From contig CAZBSI010000002.1 of assembly GCA_964494345.1 (NCBI GenBank), forward strand, positions 248,001 to 312,000: a stretch of 64,000 bases of DNA. The letters are read 5' to 3'. Made by a program: the position numbers and the translations under genes. Origin of the DNA: DTKD01 sp964494345. GTDB lineage: Bacteria > Armatimonadota > UBA5829. The notes below the pieces were generated by a model. It was not told where the DNA came from, did not search any database, and was given only the letters and a program-made list of their open reading frames with translations. This document shows positions 35,620 to 43,910 of this stretch, piece by piece (within the stretch, counting starts at the first letter, position 1; each line of letters begins with the position of its first letter).

Positions 35620-35872
35620 GTAATCACAAAACAACGGCGCTGATATACCGATTGCAGTAGCTGCCCCTAGAGCAATCACATCCAGCGCCCAGAACCCTGC
35701 CGCGTTCACAAAGTCCGGGCTGGTGTTCAATTGTGTACCTCCTGACAACTACACCCAGGATTCTCTGGGCAGCGAGCCTGCTGACCGAATGGTCATCAAC
35801 CTCCCGGCGGGCGAATTTGCCGCCGTAAAACTCTATCCGGCAGCCATGCCCTCTACCTGCATCTTACCCTTG
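35620..35872 (+). pseudogene. Possible remnant of an unidentified gene
   Basis: The plus-strand frame ending with the TAA at about 35872 reads as plausible protein for about 80 residues (NPAAFTKSG, PDNYTQDSLGSEPADR, VINLPAGEFAAVKLYP), but it has no convincing start or ribosome-binding site. An overlapping minus-strand frame of 90 residues exists (35476-35748). I do not recognise a family on either strand. The rest of the 650-bp spacer (35368-36017) shows repeats and nothing else identifiable. Confidence 0.25.
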
Positions 35873-36017
35873 ACATAAGTCGATTGTCAATGGATGCGTA
35901 CAAGTTCCACGAAATCAGGTAATATTACCGGGTTCTGTAACAACTGATGGGATTCCGGCCACAGATTGGTCATTCCCCATTACGGCTGGATTTGTCCAAC
36001 TTTTTGAGGTCGAAAGA

Positions 36018-37331
36018 CTAGTTGAGGTCGACGGAATTGATCTCGCCTATGGTGTAAAAAGAACCGGTTATAAGAACCAGATCACAGGGGTTTGCGATTT
36101 CTATCGCGTGCTTTGCCGCCTCTTTCACAGGCTCAACTACTTTAACGTCAGCCCCCATCTTCAGAGCCACGTCTGCGATCTGCTGTGCGGGGGTGGCCTT
36201 GAACCATCGAGACTGAGTAACGATCACTTTATTGGCGAGAGGAGCGAGCTTGCGCAGCACCTTTTGAGGGGAGTGTGAGTTGGTCATCCCGATTACGAGA
36301 ATCAAACGATCATAGCTGAATCGCTCTGTTATCGCTCGTGCCAGTTTAGCGGCCGCATCCGGGTTATGGGCGCCGTCGATGACCACGGTCGGGTCATTGC
36401 GCAACACCTGCATTCGGCCGGGTATGGCCGCGTTTGCTATTCCGGCGGCTATGGCCTGAGAAGTGATGCGTACGTCGTATCTCTCCAGCGCTTTGATAGC
36501 GACAGCCGCCGTTGCAGCATTGGCGTGTTGGAATGCACCAATTAGAGAAGGCTTTAACCCGATCAACTTCATCTCCCCGCCGGAAAGGGAAAAGCTGTCC
36601 CCTTTGGTCGAATATCTGAATTGCACGTCGGCAGATGGAGAGAATGGGTGCCGGGCATGCGAACTCATAACCCGCCAGACCTCCACGCCTTCCTCCCGGC
36701 TTCTATCCAAAATCACCCGCCACGCCGCATCATCGTCGACTGCAGTGACCAGCATCGAGCCGTTTTTTATGATACCAGCCTTCTCGTACGCTATCTTTTC
36801 GACCGTGTCGCCGAGCCGGTCGGTGTGATCGAGGCTAATTGAAGTGATGACGGAAACCAGCGGAGAGACGATATTGGTCGCGTCGAACCTTCCCCCCATC
36901 CCGACCTCCAGCACCGCAAAGTCGACGCCCTTTCGCGCAAAATAGAGATAGGCCATCATTGTCTTAACTTCAAATTCTGTTACAGGCCCAAGCTCTGTCC
37001 GCCCAATTTCATCAGCGACGAGTTTAATTTCAGAGGCAAGCGCGGCGAACTCATCTTCTGAGATATATGTGCCATCCACTTGTATGCGCTCTCGCACGTC
37101 AAAGACATACGGCGAAAGATATAAACCCGTGCGATATCCCGCCTCGCGCAGAATAGATGCGATAAAAGTGCACGTGCTGCCTTTGCCGTTGGTTCCGGCG
37201 ACATGTATCACCCGAAGCTGTTTGTGAGGGTTGTCAAAAGCCGCGGCCAGAGCGCTGATGCGCTCCAGCCCGAACTTTATGCCGAATTTAAGCAGACTAT
37301 CGAGATATTCAAGGGATTGCTGGTAGGTCAT
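36018..37331 (-). CDS. folC: Dihydrofolate/folylpolyglutamate synthase
   Basis: A 437-residue Mur-ligase-family enzyme that adds glutamate to dihydropteroate and/or folates. It has the ATP-binding motif GTNGKGSTCTF (about 45-55), the family motif LEVGMGGRFDATN (about 142-154), TSISLDHTDRLG (about 166-177) and DGAHNPDAA (about 318-326). Length and motif order match bacterial FolC. It starts 5 nt after the stop of the DRTGG-type ATPase gene and should be co-transcribed with it. No other folate genes are in the window, so it cannot be told whether the enzyme is bifunctional. Confidence 0.93.
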   Translation of the reverse strand: MTYQQSLEYLDSLLKFGIKFGLERISALAAAFDNPHKQLRVIHVAGTNGKGSTCTFIASILREAGYRTGLYLSPYVFDVRERIQVDGTYISEDEFAALASEIKLVADEIGRTELGPVTEFEVKTMMAYLYFARKGVDFAVLEVGMGGRFDATNIVSPLVSVITSISLDHTDRLGDTVEKIAYEKAGIIKNGSMLVTAVDDDAAWRVILDRSREEGVEVWRVMSSHARHPFSPSADVQFRYSTKGDSFSLSGGEMKLIGLKPSLIGAFQHANAATAAVAIKALERYDVRITSQAIAAGIANAAIPGRMQVLRNDPTVVIDGAHNPDAAAKLARAITERFSYDRLILVIGMTNSHSPQKVLRKLAPLANKVIVTQSRWFKATPAQQIADVALKMGADVKVVEPVKEAAKHAIEIANPCDLVLITGSFYTIGEINSVDLN

Positions 37332-37336
37332 AAGCG

Positions 37337-38428
37337 TTAATCGTGCAGCTTCTCCAAAATTCGATCCACATCGACGAACTCGTCGACAATAGCCTCCGCC
37401 GCGTTGATCTTCTCGAAATCCCCCGGCCTGATCTTGATAATCAGCTTCGCTATACGAGACGCTACCGAATAAGTGTCGTCCTCGACCAGAATAACCGGGA
37501 TGGCTATCTTATCCAGCAACTGCGCGACGTTGGGCTGCGGAGGAGTGCCGCCTGTTAGTATCATTCCCGCTATCGCCGGGCCTTCTTCAGACCCCACCAG
37601 ACAAGAACTCACTGCAGTAAGAATAAGGTCCTCACGACTTCCCGGAGTGATGAGCAGCGCGCCTTTGGTGAGATAATCCAGTGCCTGATGCGGCGGCATG
37701 GCGCCGATTACGGTCTTTTCGACGCTGTTGTGCAGACCCCTGTTGCCGCTCAGCAACTTACCGTCTATGTCCTCCAGCAACTGGCCGATAGTCGGGCTGG
37801 ACAGCACAGACCTGTACGGCATCACCCCGAGCAGTTCGACGCCCTTGCGCTCCAGCCCGAGTTTGACATAATGGCTGACCTTCTCGTATTTCGCTTCCTC
37901 TACCTTATTTATAATGGCGCCGACGACCGTCACCCCGGCTGCGTCGAACATCGCCTTATTGAGCATTATCTCGTCGATCGGCCTTCCTATGCCTCCGGAA
38001 GAGATTAGCACGACCTTGCTTTTAAGCAGCGCCGCGACATCGCCGTTGGACAAATCGAAAACCGACCCCACCCCGGCATGCCCAGTGCCCTCGACCACCA
38101 CTATATCCTTGCCGACCCGCACCCGCTCGAAAGCGGACGTGATCTTACCTATTAGTTCAGAGCGGTTGGGAGAATCGATATAATTTTCCGTGAAATACCT
38201 CGGAATGGCGATCGGCGACATATCCCCAACTTCGCAGTCCGGTTTATATATGGTCTTAACCAGCAGCGCATCTTCGTCTATCTTCACGCCGTCAATCTCG
38301 ACATAACGCTGGCCGACCGGCTTTGTGTAGCCGACGTTGCTGAGCCTTTTCTTGAACGCGGAAATAAGCCCGAGACTGGTTATTGTCTTGCCATCGTTCT
38401 GGCGAGTGGCGCCGATGTATACTCTCAT
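37337..38428 (-). CDS. BioD-like P-loop ATPase with DRTGG domain
   Basis: 363 residues from ATG 38428, which follows GGAGG by 5 nt; the frame is open to 38473. The N-terminal half is a dethiobiotin-synthetase-like P-loop domain (IGATRQNDGKTITSLGL near 5-20; VVVEGTGHAGVGSV near 105-118). The C-terminal half is a DRTGG domain (about 215-330, with LLITPGSREDLILTAV and GMILTGGTPP). The same pair forms the N-terminal part of some phosphotransacetylases, but here it stands alone without the catalytic Pta domain, so a sensory or regulatory role is likely. First gene of a two-gene unit with folC. Confidence 0.82.
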   Translation of the reverse strand: MRVYIGATRQNDGKTITSLGLISAFKKRLSNVGYTKPVGQRYVEIDGVKIDEDALLVKTIYKPDCEVGDMSPIAIPRYFTENYIDSPNRSELIGKITSAFERVRVGKDIVVVEGTGHAGVGSVFDLSNGDVAALLKSKVVLISSGGIGRPIDEIMLNKAMFDAAGVTVVGAIINKVEEAKYEKVSHYVKLGLERKGVELLGVMPYRSVLSSPTIGQLLEDIDGKLLSGNRGLHNSVEKTVIGAMPPHQALDYLTKGALLITPGSREDLILTAVSSCLVGSEEGPAIAGMILTGGTPPQPNVAQLLDKIAIPVILVEDDTYSVASRIAKLIIKIRPGDFEKINAAEAIVDEFVDVDRILEKLHD

Positions 38429-38500
38429 TTGATCCTCCACCACCATGGTACGGCGTGGGGCACATTGTGTCAATCAAGAGAGGAGAGAGTAAACAGCAGC

Positions 38501-39427
38501 TTAAGCTGAGGTTTTAGGTTCGCTTTTTATCGGATGCACCGGAGGCTCATCCGGCAGTTTTTCGAGCAAATCAGCGGTCATCGGCTTGCCGACGCCGGTA
38601 TTAGCGCCCAGCAGGCGTATTCGTTGCCCCACAGCCGGCCAATCCATCTTCTGCCTCAACAGCACCACTTTTCGCCTGGCGGGGTTCAGCGCGACCGGAT
38701 TTGAGCCGGGCATAGTGATGACCTCTACGGCCAAAGTGAGGCTTTTTCGGTCGCCAGTGACCTTAGAAACGACGCCTTCGAGCTCAATCTGGCCCGGTTT
38801 TAGAGTCGGCCAGCTCGCAGGCTCCCCGGCGCCGGCAGAAGCTTCCACAGATTTGTTCACCGAGCCGGATTTTTTGACGAACGCGGCCATTCCTTTGGCG
38901 ATAAGAGTTATATCGTTTTCGCGATGTCGTGGTCCGAAGACGCCGACACTTAGCACCGAGGAGCTATCATCGCCAAGCGCCGCCATAGAAACACAGTGAA
39001 ACGCCGTATCCCCGGCTACGATCTGCCGCACCGCATCCGGCAGAAAATCAGCGCTCTTGATCTTCACCGGCCCCATAAAACCCTTAAACAGATACCCCTG
39101 TCTGGAATCCTGCTCCCAACGCTTCGCCGCACCTAATCGGGCAGATTTGGCAAGCTCCTCCTGGATCAATTTCTCGATGGTAGTTGCAGTCGGCAGGTTG
39201 CGAACCGGAGTTACGGCAATCACGCAGGCGCAACCGTTCGCGGAGTATACGTCATATAAACCGTTAGGCGGCTGGTTGGGCACGGGGTGTTTTACGGCGC
39301 CCGCAGGGATCTGAAGCGTCAGACCCCAGTCTTGATATGATACCGTCTCCCATTGGCCCACATCAGCGCCAAGCCCAGCCCCGGCACATATAAAGCACAA
39401 CACAACGATTGTGGACAGATGCTTCAT
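38501..39427 (-). CDS. Secreted protein of unknown function with OB-like C-terminus
   Basis: 308 residues with a signal peptide (1-20, ending GLGA). The N-terminal domain (about 25-190) contains WGLTLQIPAGAVKHP and a Cys pair in NGCACVI. This pattern recalls small lipoprotein-like domains that bind or stabilise envelope complexes, but I do not recognise a family. After a Ser/Ala linker the C-terminal region (210-300: IELEGVVSKVTGDRKSLTLAVEV, split at VVSKVTG and SLTLAV, then VGQRIRLLGAN) has the strand pattern of a small beta-barrel like the tails of the giant secreted proteins. Lies alone between the folC unit and another unknown gene. Function unknown. Confidence 0.6.
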   Translation of the reverse strand: MKHLSTIVVLCFICAGAGLGADVGQWETVSYQDWGLTLQIPAGAVKHPVPNQPPNGLYDVYSANGCACVIAVTPVRNLPTATTIEKLIQEELAKSARLGAAKRWEQDSRQGYLFKGFMGPVKIKSADFLPDAVRQIVAGDTAFHCVSMAALGDDSSSVLSVGVFGPRHRENDITLIAKGMAAFVKKSGSVNKSVEASAGAGEPASWPTLKPGQIELEGVVSKVTGDRKSLTLAVEVITMPGSNPVALNPARRKVVLLRQKMDWPAVGQRIRLLGANTGVGKPMTADLLEKLPDEPPVHPIKSEPKTSA

Positions 39428-39455
39428 AGGTGGGGTATACCCACAAGAAGCGGCG

Positions 39456-40088
39456 TTATGACAGCGTCTCTAAGAAACCTTTTACTTCTCTAAACAGATA
39501 ATCATAAGCCGAATCCATCCACGGTTCTATGGTGGAGATATCGTTAAAAGCGACGGGGTGCTGAATATCCAATTCAATATATAATTGGCTCAGGTCTTTG
39601 AAAAACGGCTCTATCTTCAGCTCTCTGATTCCGTCCTGATGCAGCACAATCCGCAGACCAACACCCTGTCTGCCCGGCCCGAGCAGATCCAGATTGCTCT
39701 CTATTCTGTCCAGTGCGGCGTGCTCCAGCACCGTCGCGGCGTTCTTGCGTTCCTGCAAGGGAAGCAGCGCCGTCAATTTAATACCAAAAACCGTGAACTG
39801 CGGCACCTGCAGCCTGTCCTGGGCGATCTGAAAGAGGTCCATAGCCCGCTCTTTGGACGATGGGAAGAAGTCGACTCCATCGTTGACCTGCATAAGCGTA
39901 GCCCGGATGAAGAAATCCCCCGCCTGGTTAGCCATTCTCGCGCCGTCCGGCAGGTGCTGCAGCGACTGAAACGGGTAACGCAGCGAGATGTCGGCATAAA
40001 TCTGATTAACCTGCGGCTGCTGCAGAGGATACGGCGGATATACAAGCCCAGCGGTCATCCGTTGGCAGGTGAGTAGTTCAACGTTCAC
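39456..40088 (-). CDS. Conserved-looking protein of unknown function
   Basis: A 210-residue cytosolic protein without signal peptide or membrane segment. It has periodic alpha/beta character (IYADISLRYPFQSLQ, MQVNDGVDFFPSSKERAMDLF, EPWMDSAYDYLFREVKGFL at the C-terminus). I recognise no domain or catalytic motif. The frame is long relative to local stops. It is divergent from nothing obvious and precedes the EamA/PHP pair on the same strand by 87 nt. A function should not be assigned. Confidence 0.55.
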   Translation of the reverse strand: MNVELLTCQRMTAGLVYPPYPLQQPQVNQIYADISLRYPFQSLQHLPDGARMANQAGDFFIRATLMQVNDGVDFFPSSKERAMDLFQIAQDRLQVPQFTVFGIKLTALLPLQERKNAATVLEHAALDRIESNLDLLGPGRQGVGLRIVLHQDGIRELKIEPFFKDLSQLYIELDIQHPVAFNDISTIEPWMDSAYDYLFREVKGFLETLS

Positions 40089-40175
40089 GGTCGTCTCCGG
40101 TTATAAATAGTAGTGTATTGTAACCTGCACTCAGCACAGAGTCAAGAAATGTAGGGCTTGCTTCGGTGATTGCCC

Positions 40176-41078
40176 CTAATACACAGCGACCAGAACCAGG
40201 CCTGCAAGCATCACAGTGATGGCAACGAACTTGGTCACGCTTCCCGGCTCCCGCAGCACGGTCACACCGAGCACAGCGCCAATGGGTATGCTGAGCTGGC
40301 GAAACGCGACTATATAGCTGACGTTTTTGGCCAAAGTCATCGCGAGAAGCACTATCGTATAGGCCAGACATATCCCGATTCCCGCGACCATGGCGTGTCT
40401 GAATCGAACCGGCTGGCTTTTGGCTGAGTCTTTGCCGTTGCGCTGCCCGATCAAAACAAGCAAACCGAGCCATAAAAAAGTCGAGACGCCCTCGAAAAAC
40501 GCATAATTCAGTGTCAGGATGACCCTGTTGACGCTCAATTGCCCCTTTAAAACCCTCAGCGCCGCATCGTCGGCGAGGGAATATCCGCTTGTTCCCACCG
40601 CCGCCATTAACGCAAACAAAGTCGAAGCATGCAAATAGTCCCGCAGTTTCCAATCGGCAATCCGATTTATCGGCAGCAACAGCCCACCGATAGCCACAAG
40701 CGCCATTCCAACCATCGAAATCGGAGTCAGTTGATCGCCCTTGCCCATCAGTATGCTTATCACGGCGACCATTAACACCGGGGCCGACCGTGCGAGAGGA
40801 TAGGCGACAGAGAGATGGCCGGCCCTGTAAGCGCCGGCCAACCCCATAAAATACACTGCCTGAAACAACCCGGTTATCGCGATGAGTTTCCAGACCTCAA
40901 CCGGAAAACTCAACGGCAGGCTCAGATTACTAAGCACCACCGGACTCAGCAGCAATACGCCCATAGTGTTCGCAATAAGAAAGAACTTCGCCGACGGGTC
41001 TTCACGCTTGCCTATCATATTCCAGGTGGCGTGAACTATCGCCGAGAAGACCAATAAGGCGATTGCCGCCGACGTCAA
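40176..41078 (-). CDS. EamA/DMT-family transporter
   Basis: A 300-residue membrane protein with about ten hydrophobic segments in two similar halves, typical of EamA (DMT) exporters of small metabolites. Helpful segments are AIVHATWNMIGKREDPS after TM1, YPLARSAPVLMVAV in the first half and AFRQLSIPIGAVLGVTVLREP in the second. The start ATG overlaps the stop of the PHP gene by 4 nt (ATGA), indicating coupled translation. Substrate unknown; the partnership with a PHP-domain hydrolase suggests nothing specific. Confidence 0.87.
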   Translation of the reverse strand: MTSAAIALLVFSAIVHATWNMIGKREDPSAKFFLIANTMGVLLLSPVVLSNLSLPLSFPVEVWKLIAITGLFQAVYFMGLAGAYRAGHLSVAYPLARSAPVLMVAVISILMGKGDQLTPISMVGMALVAIGGLLLPINRIADWKLRDYLHASTLFALMAAVGTSGYSLADDAALRVLKGQLSVNRVILTLNYAFFEGVSTFLWLGLLVLIGQRNGKDSAKSQPVRFRHAMVAGIGICLAYTIVLLAMTLAKNVSYIVAFRQLSIPIGAVLGVTVLREPGSVTKFVAITVMLAGLVLVAVY

Positions 41079-42364
41079 TTCGCGCTACCCCACATTCGAT
41101 CGTACAGCTTTTTCGTGCGGCCCTTAAGCCTCGACAGCGCTTCCGCTGCCTCTGACTTGCCCGCCGCATATTCCAGCATTAATCTGCCTTCTTCTACGCA
41201 CAATTCATCATGCACGGGGAATATCTCTCGAATCAAATACTGTGCATATCGCACCAACCGGAACGGGCCGAACGCACGTATACGCTCTCCCGGCAAAGCC
41301 TCCACCGCGACGGATTTCAGGCCCTTGATGCTGCCTATTAAATCGTCAAGGTCCGACGACTTTGCGAACGCGATGGTATAATACCACCCAAACAATCCGA
41401 CGTCCTCGACGCCATGGGAGTCCGTCACGCCGACCACGGGTATCTTCTTTCCCTTCTCTCGCTCTTCGTGATACCGCGCCACCTGGAGCATATTCGATTC
41501 CGCCTGGTGAATGAAGAATCCACCTATCAGCTCCAGTGCATCGAACGGCTGGTGTTCGAAAAGCAGATTTGTAAGATATTCAGGCACGTCATACTTCTGC
41601 CGGAATATCCAATACGGATGACAAAATATACCCAACCCGCCGCCTTCGCGGATTTTTTTGAAACACCACAAACACGACGCGAAGTTGTGTCGCTTGATGC
41701 CTTCGGGAATAAAGTTGAGTTCCGCCTCCATCTCGGCGACTTCTTTCTCATACTCAGGAGTCTTAAACAGCGCGTTGACGCCGATAGAGCCTCCGAAATT
41801 GACCATATGCACAGGGTTTCCGGGCGGGTGTACTTCCTCGCCGGGATATAGCCTCAGGTCGATATTCGCGTTCTCAAATGTCTTGATTACCTCCCTGGAC
41901 GGCTCAATTGTATGATGATCCGTGATGGCGATATAATCCAGGCCGATTTTTCTGCACGACGCCGCAACATAGGCCGGGGATTCCACCCCATCCGATTTGT
42001 TTGTGTGCATGTGCATGTCGCCTTTGTATGGCCGCAAGTCGAAGAGGTCTTCGTCAAGCGCATACAACGCAAACTCGGCGATGAGCTTGCCTTCGGAGTT
42101 TTCCACCTGCAGGGTATGCTCCTGCTCGGCGTCGAAGGCCAGGGGTATGGAGATCACTCCGTTTTGCGACTTCACAGAGATCTTATCCGGAGAAAGAACC
42201 TCGGTCTGCCCGAACACCCCTCCGACAGGGATCAGCGCGATTTTATACTCGCTTGCGTCGTCGAACCGGCAATGATCGAAAAGCGGCTTAATGACGACAT
42301 TGGTCGGGCTTTTTGCGCGAACAATGCGCGGCATACATTCGTAGTACTTATGGTATTTAAGCAT
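41075..42364 (-). CDS. PHP-domain metal-dependent phosphoesterase
   Basis: 429 residues from ATG 42364, which follows GAGGTGAT; an upstream in-frame GTG at 42373 overlaps that ribosome-binding site. After an N-terminal beta-rich region (1-115), a PHP domain shows the metal-ligand pattern GDMHMHTNKSDG (His pair near 124), ITDHHT (near 148), LYPGEEVH, and later FCHPYW and VTDSHG. PHP proteins hydrolyse phosphate esters using two or three metal ions. The target is unknown. Promoter: TTGTGA, 17-nt spacer, TACACT on the minus strand (42411-42383). Operon with the EamA transporter. Confidence 0.85.
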   Translation of the reverse strand: MLKYHKYYECMPRIVRAKSPTNVVIKPLFDHCRFDDASEYKIALIPVGGVFGQTEVLSPDKISVKSQNGVISIPLAFDAEQEHTLQVENSEGKLIAEFALYALDEDLFDLRPYKGDMHMHTNKSDGVESPAYVAASCRKIGLDYIAITDHHTIEPSREVIKTFENANIDLRLYPGEEVHPPGNPVHMVNFGGSIGVNALFKTPEYEKEVAEMEAELNFIPEGIKRHNFASCLWCFKKIREGGGLGIFCHPYWIFRQKYDVPEYLTNLLFEHQPFDALELIGGFFIHQAESNMLQVARYHEEREKGKKIPVVGVTDSHGVEDVGLFGWYYTIAFAKSSDLDDLIGSIKGLKSVAVEALPGERIRAFGPFRLVRYAQYLIREIFPVHDELCVEEGRLMLEYAAGKSEAAEALSRLKGRTKKLYDRMWGSAN

Positions 42365-42382
42365 AACGATCACCTCTGCGAT

Positions 42383-42411
42383 AGTGTACTAGACCAGCGC
42401 GCAGTTCACAA
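42383..42411 (-). promoter_or_regulatory. Promoter of the PHP-EamA operon
   Basis: Minus strand TTGTGA (42411-42406), a 17-nt spacer, TACACT (42388-42383), with a predicted start about 12 nt before the ATG. Confidence 0.5.
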
Positions 42412-42440
42412 GGATTTTTTACATTTTTACGCTTAATGGA

Positions 42441-42469
42441 TTGTGAGCCGGGGGTTGTCGTGATATCGT
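42441..42469 (+). promoter_or_regulatory. Promoter predicted to give a leaderless PRTase-like mRNA
   Basis: TTGTGA, a 17-nt spacer, TATCGT. The likely start codon ATG 42479 lies about 10 nt after the -10 box, and no Shine-Dalgarno is seen. Confidence 0.4.
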
Positions 42470-42478
42470 ATGGCTGCT

Positions 42479-43327
42479 ATGACCAAACCACCGATCCCGC
42501 TGCGAACGGCGATTGATGTTGCTGCGTTATGTCAAAACGACCCGTGCGACGAAGTTGTAACGCTGGGGTCGTTCTGGCCCAATTCGCTCACCAGTTACGA
42601 AAGCAAGCTTGTGAAGGCGTTCAAGTTCTGCACGGTAACGGCCGATTTCGAACCTCACATAACTGCCTTGTGCAGGTTCTATTGCGCGCAGGTTATTCGA
42701 CTGGCAGGCGCTAATTTTGACTGGGTTCTGCGAGCGCTGGGGTCACAGGAGATGTCCGCAGAGCGATCTCGGCCACAGAGCGCGCTGGCGGATATGATCT
42801 GCGCAAAGACCGGCGCCAGGAACGTGGAGAATATGTTCTTTCGATCCTCCGCCAGGCCGCCGATGCGGGCAGTAAGCAGGCTAGGTGGCCCGGACGCGCT
42901 AAAGGCACGTGTGCAGTATGTGGTGCAGGACCTTTTCGCTCGGCCGCAAAAGCTCAGCGGTCGCGTTTTATTACTCGATGATATATCCAACACAGGCGCC
43001 ACTACTCGCGTCTACGCCTATATGTTGAAGGAATATGCTCAAGTCAAATCCGTATGCGCGGTGAACCTGGCGGCGACAAGGTTTGCAAACGGCAAGGACG
43101 GCCACGGCGCGTTAAAACTCGACACAAGCGAACTTACTGAGACGGCGTTATCCGAAGTGTGGACATGTGAGGGGGTATTTCACACGCTGCGTGATTGTCC
43201 CGATGCAGCAGGACGGCTCACATGTGAGGTCCGATTTATGGCTGAGCGACAGTTAGCCCCCTGCCCCACCTGCGCCGAGCACAACGCTCCGACACGCAGG
43301 TGGTGGCAATTCGGGCGGCCGGGTTAA
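42479..43327 (+). CDS. Orphan phosphoribosyltransferase-fold protein
   Basis: 282 residues from ATG 42479 (an in-frame ATG at 42470 sits directly on the -10 box). The central segment VLLLDDISNTGATTRVYAYML carries the PRPP-binding loop of type I phosphoribosyltransferases (two Asp, then a T-G-A-T turn; about 161-181 by position). The N-terminal 150 residues and the C-terminal region with a CPTCAEH motif (Cys near 260) match no family I know. It may be a ComF-like or amidophosphoribosyl-related protein, but no zinc-finger N-terminus of ComF is seen. Substrate and pathway unknown. Confidence 0.6.
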   Translation: MTKPPIPLRTAIDVAALCQNDPCDEVVTLGSFWPNSLTSYESKLVKAFKFCTVTADFEPHITALCRFYCAQVIRLAGANFDWVLRALGSQEMSAERSRPQSALADMICAKTGARNVENMFFRSSARPPMRAVSRLGGPDALKARVQYVVQDLFARPQKLSGRVLLLDDISNTGATTRVYAYMLKEYAQVKSVCAVNLAATRFANGKDGHGALKLDTSELTETALSEVWTCEGVFHTLRDCPDAAGRLTCEVRFMAERQLAPCPTCAEHNAPTRRWWQFGRPG

Positions 43328-43359
43328 AAGCGACGACAATTTGGTGTAGCGGCGCATTT

Positions 43360-43776
43360 TCAGGCCGGCTGCGAGATATTGATCAGCGTATCGGCGACCA
43401 GTTCTTCCTCTTCAAGGTCCAGCGCAAGGTCGGCAAGGGCGATGATGCCCACGAGTTTGTTCTCCCGCATCACCGGCAGGCGGCGTATTTGATGCTCCGA
43501 CATTATCTCGCAGATTTCCTCGGCCTCCATGGAAGCTTCCACCGAAATCGGGTCGCGGGTCATAATTTCGCCAACCATTGTGGAATTGACGTCGAAACCT
43601 TTGGCCACTGCTCGAGTAGTGATATCCCGGTCAGTAACTACGCCCACCAGGCGCTCCTCTTCCACAACAGGACACATCCCAATGTCGTTGTCCTGCAGCT
43701 TTTTGGCAACTTGTGCGATGCTCTCGTTAGGACTGCAGGTCACGAGTTCCCTGGACATAATCTCATTCAGCTTCAT
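43360..43776 (-). CDS. Two-CBS-domain protein
   Basis: A 138-residue protein consisting of two CBS domains (about 1-62 and 68-130) with the typical adenosyl-ligand motifs VVTDRDITTRAVA and GIIALADLALD. Stand-alone CBS pairs bind AMP, ATP or related nucleotides and usually regulate a partner enzyme or channel; none is identifiable here. GGAGGTG lies 5 nt before the ATG. The gene faces the end of the PRTase-like gene (33 nt apart). Confidence 0.9.
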   Translation of the reverse strand: MKLNEIMSRELVTCSPNESIAQVAKKLQDNDIGMCPVVEEERLVGVVTDRDITTRAVAKGFDVNSTMVGEIMTRDPISVEASMEAEEICEIMSEHQIRRLPVMRENKLVGIIALADLALDLEEEELVADTLINISQPA

Positions 43777-43852
43777 AGCGACACCTCCATTACCCGGAGT
43801 CTTACCCAGAATACCGACGGGATATAAATAGTTTTGAATTGCTATTTGGTAT

Positions 43853-43882
43853 TTGAGCTTTGGCCTCTCGTCACTGTATACT
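43853..43882 (+). promoter_or_regulatory. Promoter of the MA-like gene
   Basis: TTGAGC, an 18-nt spacer, TATACT. The -10 lies 28 nt before the ATG at 43911. Confidence 0.55.
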
Positions 43883-43910
43883 GTTGTGTAGCTAGTCGTG
43901 GAGGTTTTTG

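Noticed and set aside
35476..35748. 90-codon minus-strand frame
   Set aside because: No ribosome-binding site, no family resemblance, and it overlaps an equally plausible plus-strand remnant.
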